Shown here piece after piece: positions 9,466-20,100 of a DNA stretch of 22,676 nucleotides. Origin of the DNA: Coprinopsis marcescibilis (Eukaryota > Basidiomycota > Agaricomycetes > Agaricales > Psathyrellaceae). The translations under genes and the position numbers were made by a program. The DNA is taken from positions 15,051-37,726 of the forward strand of contig ML210396.1 in assembly GCA_004369085.1 (NCBI GenBank), in the 5' to 3' direction. A model generated the notes under the pieces. That model did no database searches. It saw nothing but the letters and a program-made list of their open reading frames with translations, and had not been told where the DNA came from. The stretch's first letter is position 1. Every line of letters starts with the position of its first letter.

Positions 9466-11985
9466 GCTGCCTGGCCCAGCTACATCCTCTCGAGAATCAA
9501 ACTCCCAAAGGCGCATTGGAATGTAGTCATTGGGTGTTTCGCTTTTGGGACGTCTCTCGTTGTTCGATTCAATCCCCATCGCCTTCAGCGGCAATATTCA
9601 GGTCCGTTTCTAGCCTTTATGGTACTCCCTTCTGCTCAATCGCAAACTTCAACTAGGTCATTCTGGCCCTCCTATCGTGCAACAATTTGGTTGTTGTTAC
9701 CTATCTATACCGAGTTTGAAGAAATAGAAAGCGCCACAATGGCAGCGACAACTCCAACGACGAGAGCGATGACGATGTGTGAGAGCTACTAACGGACGAT
9801 CACTGGCTAATGGTGCGAGCAGCGACAGACACATCCAGTGCAATCTCTACAAGTCAAGCAAAGGGAACTGGAAGATCTGGGTCACTACCACTGGGATGAG
9901 CTCTTACCCGCAGTTTACCACCATTCTCACTGACCCAAGCCAGTCTCCAAGCGACCACTCCAACCAGCCCGAAGATTCTAGGAAACCTCCAGTGGGGGTT
10001 GAGATCGAAGCCTCTGCGGACTCGACGTCGCGCCATACAAACAGTATTTTTCGACCTAGCTAGGACGACGGCATACCTGAGCAAGTAACTGAGTAGTCGT
10101 AACAGATAATATACTACTGTTCATCTACGTCCAAACCAAACCCCCAAGATTAACGAATCGGCCCTTGAGTAACCTATGTGAGGGTACCAAACGGACCTAT
10201 CATCGGTCCAGTCTCCATGCTCCGCGTACAGACTGTTCTCTGTGCTGTCATTGCAGATCATCGATAAACTGCCCGTCCGACCATTGTTCATGTCCAAAGT
10301 CCATAGTGAATATCGAGTACCGGCGCACCAGATCACCCTGTCCAAATGCCCTTCCCAAATCCTAGCCGAGCGGTGTGTTTATGCATCCTATCCTTCCATA
10401 ACCTCCATGCTCGTTGGGAATCCGGGGTGGCGATTCCATACTACTGCCTAGGGGTCGGTTCGATAAGATAAGATAGAATCGTGGCTGTGCTTCCATTCGC
10501 TCTTGGGCACTGACGGTCGCGGGTTGCTCTCCTCCTCTCCTCCTCCTCCTCTTCTCCTTGCATCCAACGTCAACGCCAACATTCGCGCAGAAGGCTCTCA
10601 GAGGTACACCTCCGAGTCGAAAAATAACACCGTTGGACCTTGGACTATAGCTAGGGATTGCGACTCAAACCTCAGAAGGGAAAGGAATGTAACGAGTCTG
10701 GAGGCGTGTCTGGAAGAGGGTCTGTGGGAGCGCTTGGGACTGCACGGATGGGATGGCGGTTGCCTGCCCTAGGGTCATCTCTCTCCATCTCCTGCCTTAT
10801 TCCTTGCCCTGAGCCTTTTGGTGGAATGACGGAGGTCCAGAGGTGGCACCGTGGAGGAGGATTGGCTTTCACAGTTCGTTCGTCCTTTCTAAATCTTTAT
10901 CTGTTTGCTCTATGGGACGATGGTGTGGGTGGACTGGCGGTTGGGGTGTCGGCGTTCGGCCAAGGCTGAGTCGCTTTCCCTCCCCTTCAAATTCTCCAAT
11001 TTCATGTTGGCTCTGGCTTAGCCTGTTCGAACCCCATTTACATCCTATTCATTGCACATTGTGACCAAGACTCGAGATGGACAGGGAAAATGGCTTTCGA
11101 CACTCAAATATGGTTCGTAGACGTGTTCTTGACGTCAGGTAGCTCGTTTTAGGGCGCACTGGTTGGCGGGTGGATGCTTCGACACCTCCTTCGGCTTCTT
11201 TTTGGCTTTGGATTCACCTGTAGCGTTCGAACCCCATTCATTCATTCCTTCATCCGTCTTTATCTGTTTGCTGCAATCGAATCCGGAACGACCACTGGTG
11301 GAACATGTCAACAGGCTTGATGCTCAACTTGCGTGGCATCGTGCGGTGCTGAGGATTCATCGACCGAGTGTTGCGTTCTTTGTCGCTCTTGAAGACCTTT
11401 GTCCTCGTCCTCGTTGCTGATATTCTCATTCAGACATCCCTTCCCCGTCATCCTTCGCCCTCCGCGCCCCGCCGTTCCCCGTCGAAATCGTATCGTGTCA
11501 AGTGGGGCTGGGATTTATTTTCTGATTCTCTGTGTTCTTGGATGCATTTGAGAGTCGGGGTACCGACGGTGATCGAGATGTGTGGTCGGTCGGGCTGCGA
11601 CGTTAGTCGGATGAGGGTTGTTGTGTGGAGGGGACGGGTGGCAGGCACCGCGCACAGTTCGAGATTCTACACATCGTGGATGTCCGACGTCATGTTCTGG
11701 TGTGGTTTGGTTGCGCGCCGGACGTGGGGGAACTGTATTTCCGTTCGCCTGCGTTGATCGGTTGGGTTGGCTGGTTCCGTTCGCGTCTGGGGTTGCGCAC
11801 TGCCTGTGGCGACCTCGACCTCGCCCTTCGCTCTTTGGGTCTGTCCTTTCTTGAGCCTCGAACCTCGCTCCTCGCGTCTTCTTTTCATAAAGTCCGACTT
11901 CTCATCATCGTTGCTGAATCCTTCCCCGAGCCTCCCTTGCGTGCCCCGAATATTGGAGCTGCTCCTGTGCTGCGCCCTGAAGGGC
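9466..11985. other. Intergenic, no gene recognised
   Basis: About 2.5 kb without a recognisable domain on either strand. Open frames of up to about 195 codons are scattered and mutually overlapping, with proline-, serine- and arginine-rich low-complexity translations. Short dispersed repeats are visible, such as GTTCGAACCCCAT at about 11026 and 11226 and CTTTATCTGTTTGCT at about 10893 and 11258. Homology to copy A stops at about 9465. It may be decayed duplicated DNA, but I cannot align it to the genes present. Confidence 0.45.
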
Positions 11986-11987
11986 CC

Positions 11988-12560
11988 TGCTGAGTTGCGC
12001 AGCAAGATCGACAAGCTGGTGCATGACCTATCGGCGTCCGAGATACCAAGAGATGCTGCTTTGGAAGTTCGACAACGCGAACTTGTTGAGTGCGTTTCCT
12101 TATACCCTGAATTTATTAGGTGCCTTCTAACAAACCGTTCAGAGCGTTACGCGCCAAGGCGAGATTGCTTGAAGCGCTGTTGGGAGACATTCTATTTTAC
12201 CATATTTCTTCCATCACAAAGATGGTGTGTATTAGACCTTAGATGTGATATTCCTTTGGTGCTAATAAGTTATTCCCCATGCTTGCTCCATCTCATAGGC
12301 AGTAAGTGTTATACCTTGCTATTAAATTCCCTTGCTTATTCCATCCCATAGATGGTTTGTATTTTACCTTAATGCTGTCTTTCCTCAGTGCTGATCCCAT
12401 ACATCTCCATCTCATAGGGGGTATGTATTACATGCATTTTATGGCTATTTTTGCTTTGTGCTGATTCCAACGATCATAGAACTTCAAGCAGCACTTGGCC
12501 AGAATGAAGACAGCTAGAATTACTGATTGGGTTGAAGGCCCCGGCACAAGCTCTGATTAA
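11988..12560 (+). pseudogene. Truncated paralogue of the helical-bundle/codon-array gene
   Basis: The first stretch (to about 12094) matches exon 2 of the gene at 17174 (LRSKIDKLVHDLS against LRSKIEELVDHLS). An intron of about 48 nt follows. The next exon (12143-12224) reads ALRAKARLLEALLGD, matching LRAKAEELEELLDD, and then runs into array-like sequence ending ...ITKM. Three more one-codon exons follow: GCA (12299), ATG (12352) and GGG (12418). The last exon, 12480-12560, is phase 0 and ends at a TAA (NFKQHLARMKTARITDW, then 9 more residues). That end resembles the last exon of the intact gene (PTASITGW). Exon 1 homology is missing and an internal deletion has removed exons 4-6 and most of the array. 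It could still make a short protein, but its 5' end is lost. Confidence 0.7.
12222..12479 (+). repeat. Short array of codon-separated introns, 4 triplets
   Basis: Degenerate version of the large array at 18729-20335. Triplets ATG (12222-12224), GCA (12299-12301), ATG (12352-12354) and GGG (12418-12420) are each followed by a donor (GTGTGT, GTAAGT, GTTTGT, GTATGT). The last three are preceded by a CATAG acceptor; the first is preceded by CAAAG, which is open upstream and is therefore the end of a longer exon. Intron lengths are 74, 50, 63 and 59 nt. Branch-like CTAAT or CTGAT occurs in three of the four. Confidence 0.75.
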
Positions 12561-12564
12561 AACC

Positions 12565-13203
12565 AATATACATCAAAATCCACCAGTATGTCTTCTTTTT
12601 GTGCTATTGGCGTGATGATTGACATGAACCATAGTGCAATACTTTACTTTGGACTGAAAGTACAGATCGGGGTGGGAAGAGACGGTGCAGTTTCAAGCGG
12701 GTTGGAGTCAGCAAGTGCCAAGTTTGTGGCGGGATCGAGTTGGATTCGGGATTGGAAACGGATTGGCTACTGCAGATATTCAGAGAAAATTATTTGTGAC
12801 GCGGTATCAACGCGGATTCCGGAATATGTCATGTCATGCTTTTTATGCGCACCTGTTCAACGTCTGCAAGCTCTGGACAAGCTCTGGAGTGACCAAAGAG
12901 TGACGCGATCAAGCCGCGGTGGTATGGATACCGAGCCCGACCGCCGACGATAACACTTCTGCTATTTGCCAGAGCGCCACTGACCTTCCAAGTACACTTG
13001 TAATGTCGTTTATCGAGTCGTGCTGTTTCGAGGGTAAGTATGTTGTCCTGGAAGTTGGACGGATTCGGATCGGGTTTCGGGGATCAGACTCGGGCGTTCT
13101 TTTGCTCTCACTTTCATTGTAACTCTCTTCCTGCCCCGTTCACCGTGGTCCGCGCTCTCTGACCTCAAACTCTGGACTAAGCGACGACAGAAGGTAGAAC
13201 GAC
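12565..13203 (+). repeat. Spacer and 5' flank of amidohydrolase copy B, duplicated at 20450-21063
   Basis: The segment from the end of the array gene to the amidohydrolase start is shared with unit C. Landmarks include CCACCAGTATGTC, GGATTGGAAACGGATTG, CTGCAGATATTC and CATGCTTTTTATGCGCAC, in the same order and similar spacing. It shows that array gene and amidohydrolase were duplicated together. The open frames inside are not conserved between the two copies and are probably non-coding. Confidence 0.75.
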
Positions 13204-13636
13204 CCAAGGCCTGGACAGGCTCCAGCCATATTTCACGAGGACGATGCGCACGGTACCACTGGAAAGCCCGCAGGTTCACCGTTAGTAGCGAAGAAATGGA
13301 CGAAAGCTCTCGTCCTCGCCGTCGTGCTCTCTCCGCTTATTCTCTACACCAACATCAGCCTACGAAGGACCTGCGAGGGGCGTGTACAGTGTTTATGCGA
13401 CGTATGGCGTCGTGGAGTGCGTGTTTGTTGTTGATGAGTGGGGCAAGGGTACTGGCTCTTTGGGTGAGGTTCCAGCGTGCTTGTGAATGCCGACGAATGC
13501 TGATATTGTGTGTTGGTGCAGGTGAGGTGAAGGAGGTCCGGAAGGGTCTTGCAGTTTCGGACTCGCTGCCAATTGTACGCGTGGAAGGCGCAGTTGTCTT
13601 ACCCGGCTTGCGGATTCTCCTTGGCGTGTACTGGAG

Positions 13637-14227
13637 TATCAGTGAGCAGATCCCGCTCGAGGGTCTCAGGATTATCGAAGGTATGTTGCCTGTCTTTTCA
13701 TTACGCGACCACGACTTACGTGCGTTGTAGAACGCGTGAAAGGTTGTACATTACGTGCAGTCGGACCCGGATATCGATATCCTTTCTGATGAGGGTGGAG
13801 GGTGGGGATGGGACCGTGAGGCTTTTGAGGGCGACAAGATGCCTGCTGCTGTGCGTATCACTTTATCCAATATCTACCCCTTCCCCTCGATCTTATTCGT
13901 ACTTGCACTAACCAACTCTCACAATAATATCAGTGAGCAGATCCCGCTCGAGGGTCTCAGGACTATCAAAGGTATGTCGCCTGTCTTTTCAATACGCCAC
14001 CACGACTTATCTGCGTTGTAGAAAGTGCGAAAGGTTGTACATTAGGTGCAGTGGGACCCGGATATCGATATCCTTGCTGATGCGGGGTGGGATTGTGGAG
14101 GGGTGAGGATGGGACCGTGAGGCTTTTGAGGGCGACAAGATGCCTACTGCTGTGCGTATCACTTCATCCAATATCTACCCCTTCCCCTCGATCTTATTCG
14201 TACTTGCACTAACCAACTCTCACAATA
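13637..14227 (+). repeat. Tandem duplication of one exon and its introns inside copy B
   Basis: 13637-13927 (291 nt) is directly repeated at 13928-14227 (300 nt). Each copy begins TATCAGTGAGCAGATCCC, covers the IPLEGLR exon, the next intron, the GWGWDRE exon and the following intron, and ends CTCACAATA. The junction fuses the intron end to the exon start. The second copy has a TGA inside the EG-GWD segment, while the first has lost the ATTGTG of the GGIVEG segment. Confidence 0.85.
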
Positions 14228-15084
14228 GGCTGCCTACAGCCCGATCTGGCCTCGCACACGGTCCTTGCCAACCTCCAACACGCAACTTGGGTCTCGCAGG
14301 CCATTTTGGATGCGAATGGACCCTACCCGGCTGAGGTGGACGGAGTCCTATCGTGTGGGATGCGCAAGGGGGTGATACAGGTATGTGGCCATTTGTTAAT
14401 TCGTTGCAACGTTCTGCTTCTGGATACCACGATCCACCTCCTGCGCTTCCTCTACACACTCCCAATTCTCTGCCTGTTCATTCCTATCCGCCCGCTCCTA
14501 CTCAATCTACCTCGATAGTCGAAGATAGCTAACCACCCTCTCCAGGCCTACTACTCATCGACGGCGATGACGCTGATCAAACCACCCACGACCACCCCCA
14601 GGTGCAGCGCAAGCGGTTCACGAACACCGTACGCGACGCGCTCAGTTTTGGCTTGACCAGTTTGAACGACGCGGGGTTCAGCCCTATCTCCTTGGATTTC
14701 TTCACTTAGGTGCGTTTTGGTTTCGGTTTTAGTGGTTGTGTTTGGGGTTGGGGATCGAGGATACCTCCCCTCCGGTTTCCTTCGCTTCGTCTTGCGGAGG
14801 GCCCACGCCGGCTTGCGGTTCTTCGTCTGGCGTTTCGACACCTCTCTCTGTGTTCTGTTCTGTTCTATTCTGTTCTGTTCTCCGCTTTCCGCAACCCTAA
14901 CGCCCCGCCCCCTTCCAGACAACCCAACCGAGAAGGTGGCCCCATTAAGGATTACAGCATGTCCTGTTTCAACATTTCCGCCATTGACGCTCGTTCCCCT
15001 CTCGCTTCCCCCTTGTCGTCCGACCACCCGTACTCCCTTTGTCCTTCCTTCTTCGTCTCTGTCCCTGTAATGTAACTAAACGCA

Positions 15085-15119
15085 CCCAACCAACCAACCA
15101 ACCAACCAACCAACCAACC
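15085..15119 (+). repeat. CCAA microsatellite
   Basis: About eight to nine perfect CCAA units sit in an apparent intron of copy B, just before the acceptor at 15132. Copies A and C lack it. Confidence 0.9.
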
Positions 15120-15902
15120 TGCCTTATTATAGCTATTTGAACCCTCCGAACGACCCGAGTACGTTGGGAAGCATTCGTCTTTCAGCAGAGCTCTCCAATT
15201 TGATCATACTACGCTTTTTGGAGGACGGTTGGCAAAGTGGTGAGTTTCCGTTTATCCGATATACTGGGTGCGCTTTCTTGGTTGGTTTCTTTGGCTTCAG
15301 TTGCCGGCGCGGGGTTGATGTCGCGTTCGTGTGACGTCATTGGCTCGGGCGTTTGATCGGGGTTGGGGTCGGGTCGTTTGCTTTTGCTTTTGCTTTCGTT
15401 TGCCTCGCACCAGCTCTCGCTGCTCTGACCGCTTCTATAAACTCATTCCCTCGCGCCCCGTTGCTGCGTCTGGCATCATCCAGACTTAAGAGCGCCTTCC
15501 TCCTCCCGCCCTCCTCCTCCCGCCTCCGGTCTATCATCCATCTGCTACTCTAACGCGTCTCGCGATATCATTCTGCGTTCTGTCTTCTTCATTCCTCCCC
15601 TTGCCGTACTGTATCTTTCCTCTTGCTTTTTTAAAGTCGTTGGAGTGGTGGCTTTGGAGTTGGGCTTCCGTGAGGCTCGTCCTTCAGCAGCTTTAGATTC
15701 CGCTTTCGCTCCATTTTTTCATCGAATACCACTAACTGACCTTTGCCTTTCTCCTCCCATCCTCATCGCGCCCTTTCAAATCAGCCAGTATAGAACGTGC
15801 ACGCAATCGGCGACTGCTCCGGCGGCCTCGTGCTAGACGCGTCTGAACTCGGGCTGTGCAACCTTGGGCTCGCAGACGTTGACGCCTTTAACGACGTCGT
15901 GG

Positions 15903-17173
15903 GTGCGTTTCTCTTATGGATTTTCTTATAATCTTGGTTTTGATTTTACTTATGGTGTACTGGCGCGATATCTGGTTCTGGTTCTCGTTTTAGTTTTTTG
16001 TTGTGACATGTGTTTTGGTGGTTTGGTGTGGTGGGAGAGCGGACTGGCCTCTGGCGCGATGTATATACCCCACAAGGGCTCATGTTCGCATCGGGTCAAT
16101 CGTTGTTCTTCGTTCTTCGTTCGTTGCCCTTGCGATTTCTTTGGCTATTTTACACCTCGTGGTCTGGTATCGTACCCCATCCCCGGTTCCTGCTGGTCGG
16201 GCCGGGGAATGTGGTGGTGCGATCGTGCGATGAGGAGGGGGCATGTGCGTGCTATGGACTCTCTGCGTCCTGGGAGCCTAACACGGGATCTGCTGTGCGC
16301 TATGGTGGGCAGGGGCGCGATGTGCGGCGGTGGAAACGGTGGGAAGGTATGTATGTTCGGCTGGAGGGGCACCCATACTGATTATTCATATCTGACGACA
16401 TCCGCGCCTCGGTACAAGAGGTCTGCGGGTCCCAACACCGGCGATTTGGGGTAGTTGTTGGCGGATATGGTTGAGAGGGGCATAGGCCGTCCATCGCCGT
16501 GCTCGTTTGGGAACGGTCACCCAGTGACGTGGATGGTCAACGCGAGAGTGAACTCAGGCGGGCTACTCTCGACCATGAGCAGGGATGCAGCTGTGGTGAG
16601 TGCATCTTGCCTACCCGTATTCGCTGGGTGCCGAAGATGGCTAACCCAAACTCGCAGATGCTCATTGTGAGCCCTGAGAGAAACAGCCCAGCAACCACGA
16701 CGATCGCTTCACTCACGACTTTGAAGAGGGCTGAAAATCAAACTCCCAGTTCTTCGGGATACTTCACTCTCTGGGAGGTCGAGGCAGGTGCCAGAAAAGC
16801 AGGCGACAAACATGCTCTTGCCCCTGCATGGCCGCAACTGTATGTCAGCGAATCCTGTGTTAATTATTGCACTATATTGTCCAGTTTTCCGGCCCTCACA
16901 ATTTATTTATCTTCTTCACAAGTTCAAAATGCGGGTTTTAAACGTGTTGATGCGCTCAAGATGGGCCAATCTCCACTGTATCTAATGCTGTTGGCAAAAT
17001 TGCACCAAACGTTTCGGTTGCAGGCACGTATCGAAAACACATTGAGTACTATTTTTATCCTGATGCCGCACGCTGTGCACGAGGCACATTCCTGTTTTAG
17101 TCACTGACGAAGCTGTTGGACGTCTGCGAAACACACACTCTCTTCGAACCACGACCTTTGTATTCAGCCATCC
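15903..17173. other. No gene recognised; one anonymous open frame
   Basis: Downstream of the NVHAIGD exon of copy B I find no further amidohydrolase motifs, so the rest of that copy is deleted or unrecognisable. Overlapping GT-rich open frames at 15864-16454 look like low-complexity sequence. An uninterrupted frame of 202 codons at 16499-17107 has no domain I recognise. An intron-like segment (donor GTGAGT at about 16596, branch CTAAC, acceptor CGCAG at about 16658) cuts it, which argues against it as a single exon. Confidence 0.4.
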
Positions 17174-20100
17174 ATGCAGACACCGCCGCAGACTCCAAAG
17201 CCCATTCTCAAGCGACTCTTCTCTCGATTCAATACGACTTTCCGCAGGAAGAAAGAACGTCCTGCAATCAGTACTTTGATTTCGGAATCGACACATGTAA
17301 ACACCCAACTTGCTGGTCCTCGAGCGATTGAGAGCGGAAGTGGATCGAAGGGCGTCTCCTTTGGACGAAGAGTGCTGCAAACAGCGACCGTCGTTGCTGA
17401 CATAGGTGCATCAGTCGCTGAGGCGGTACCTGGAGGGACGATTGCCAAAGGGGCGTTGGAAGCGTTTTGCAAGGTGCTCAAAGTCGTTGAGGTAAGAGGC
17501 ATTGCTGCGAAACTTCCAAAACCTTCCGACGTCCTGACGACATTCGTGTAGCTCAATCTCCAGAACAAGGAAGATGTGGATGACCTGCGCAGCAAAATCG
17601 AAGAATTGGTGGATCACCTATCCGAGTCCACGATTCCAGTGGGAGATGTTGCGTTTGAAGCTCGACAACGTCGGCTTGTTAGGTGTGTTTCGATATTCCC
17701 CAAATGATCACTTATATACCTTTCTGTACGCTGCGCAGGAAACTACGCGCAAAGGCAGAAGAACTTGAAGAGTTGTTGGATGACCCTTGCGCGAAAATCA
17801 GATCCCAAGCGATCGCTCAAGCGATTACCGCCTGCTTCCGCGATGTCGAAGCCTTCAAGATGGATTTCCTGGTAGGTTTTCGTCGAGTCCCGCTAGCACT
17901 CGTTTGAGAAATGAACCAGCTCATGGTCGCTCAACACCAAATGCGAAGAAATGATTTTCTGGTGGCGGAAATGGCTAAGCAGACCGCGGCGTTGGAGGTC
18001 TTTGTTGAGCTGCACCAGTCGGGACCATCTACGCGGTTCCTGGCAACTGTTAAGGTCATGGATCCTCTGGGGCGCCCGCACATGGTTCCAAGGGAGTTTG
18101 TGAACGCCTTCAAGGTATGTGACATCCTTGACGAGGCTTGTCGTAGGTCTTAATGCCTGTACTCACTCATCAATAGAATCTCGGCCAATATATCCTCGAT
18201 GAATGGTCCGATAATCCCTCTCTTCAGGGGATACTAGCTCCCTATATTGCGGAGGGTAGGTATGACCTGACTGTCAACAGTGGTGAGACTATCACAGAGA
18301 TCGCAACTGGCGATGTACCATATGTTGCTGAACCAAACGAGACCATTGTGATGAGTGTTGTAAAGATTAGCAGCAGAGTGCTTGGGAAGGAGTGCATTCA
18401 ATGCGGTAAATCTGTCTTGCTAGGCCGGCATATTTGGTAAGACCCGCTCAACATGATGGATCCTCCATCTAGTACTTTGTTGCTTGGCTCATAGCAGACA
18501 ATAGCCTCAGTGGGCATCAAGCTCAGGACCTTGGGATGAATGAACTATCCATTGCATCATTGGACATACCAAACGAGGACCACACAGTGGAAGCAATACT
18601 AGCCAACATGGTAGTAAAATATTGGGTATGAATTCCTTTGGTTTGTTATGTCCAGTTATAACTTGGTGCTGATCAATGATGGAAACTGTTTCATGTGGCT
18701 GATTCACAACATTTGATCCCCCTCATAGTCGGTGCGTATGACCTTTATGCTATCTTCCTGCCTTGCTGATCCCTATGTTTGTTTTACCTTATAGGAGGTA
18801 TGTATTTGACCTTGATGCTATACATATTCCTTCCTTACTGATCCTCCATTTGTGTTCCACCTCATAGGGGGTGTGTATTTCAGCTTGATGCCATATATAT
18901 TCCTTGCTGATTCTCTATTTGTGTTCCATGTCATAGCCAGTGTGTATTTGATCTTGAGGCTATCTTCCTGCCTTGCTGATTCCCCATTTGTGTTCTACCT
19001 CATAGATGGTGTGTATTTGACCTTGATGCTACATTCCTTCCTTGCTAATTCCCCATGGTTGTTCCTACTTATAGGTGGTGCGTATTTGAGCTTAATGCTA
19101 TAGTCCTGCCTTGCTGATTTCCCATGGTTGTTCCACCTGGTAGGATGTGTGTGTTTGAACTTGATGCCATGTTCCTTCCTTGCTAATTCCCCATGCTTGT
19201 TCTACCTCATAGTTTGTGTGTATTTGATCTTAATGCCATATTCCTTTCTTGCTGATTTTCTATGCTTGTTCCATCTCATAGCTGGTGCATATTTGATCTT
19301 GATGCTATCTTCCTGCCTTGCTGATTTCCCATGCTTGTTCCAACTCTTAGCGGGTGTGTATTTGACCTTGATGCTATATTTCCTGCCTATCTAATGCCCC
19401 ATATTTGTTCCACCTCATAGGTGGTGTGTATTTGACCTTGATGCCATATTCCTTTCTTGCTGATTTCCCATGCTTCTTCCACCTCATAGGCAGTGTGTAT
19501 TTTAACCTTGATATTATCTTGCCTTGCTGATTCCATATGGTTGTTCCACCTCATAGAATGTGCGTATTTGACCTTGATGCCATATTTATTTCTTGCTGAT
19601 TCCCCATGCTTCTTCCACCTCATAGCAGGTGCATATTTGGTCTTGATGTTATATTTCCTGCTTAGCTGATTCCCTATGTTTGTTCCATCTTGTAGATTGT
19701 GCGTATTTGACCTTGATGTCTTCCTTCCTTGCTGATTCCCCATTTGTGTTCCAAACATCCACCTTGATAGCCAGTATGTATCTGATCTTGATGCTATATT
19801 CTCTACCTTGCTAATTCCCCATATTTGTTCCACCTTATAGAAGGTTATATTTGACCTCAATGCTGTATTCTTCTTTGCTGATTTCCCATTTGTATTTCAC
19901 CTCATAGGAGGTGCACATTTGACCTTGATGCTATACCCCTTCCCTGCTGATTTTACATGGTTGTTCTTCCTCATAGACAGTGCGTATTTGACCTTAATGC
20001 TATATTCCTTCCTTGCTAATCCCCTATCTACCTTATAGTTTGTGGGTATTTGATCTTGATAGCATAGTTCTTCCTTGCTGATTTCCCATATTTTTTCTAC

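Larger units (their letters stand above)
13204..15902 (+). pseudogene. YtcJ-type amidohydrolase, copy B, decayed but most extended
   Basis: The expected start codon at 13204 has become AAG. The anchor segment survives (AKALVLAVVL-like in shifted frame), but about 70 nt after it are deleted. The active-site segment reads VVLPGLRILLGVYWSISEQIPLEG where the family has a Ser-His-Ala-His motif, so both histidines are lost. Two tandem copies of the next exon follow, then PDLASHTVLANL, DANGPYPAEVDG, an altered YGMSFFN-type region, and a direct jump to LNPPNDPSTLGSIRLSAE (15133-15239) with the FADGALRT exon missing. A final exon (15794-15902) holds NVHAIGD, the family's second metal-ligand histidine motif, after an unusually long intron of about 555 nt. 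Nothing recognisable follows. Start loss, frameshifts and deletions make this a clear pseudogene. Confidence 0.8.

Noticed and set aside
15864..16454. 196-codon open frame downstream of copy B
   Set aside because: Low-complexity GT-rich sequence with two other overlapping frames of similar quality; no amidohydrolase C-terminal motifs found in any frame.
18177..18440. Exon 5 running to a stop at TAA 18438, ending the gene at 346 residues
   Set aside because: Possible as an isoform, but splicing from the GTAAAT donor at 18406 keeps the frame through exon 6, all 23 triplets and the last exon to a single TAA, which is a better overall fit.
18852..19394. Plus-strand hydrophobic open frames (83 and 88 codons) across the array
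   Set aside because: The unit is usually 69 nt, a multiple of three, so the intron sequence stays open by periodicity. The translation only repeats a LIGGVYLTLML-like pattern and ignores the conserved splice signals.
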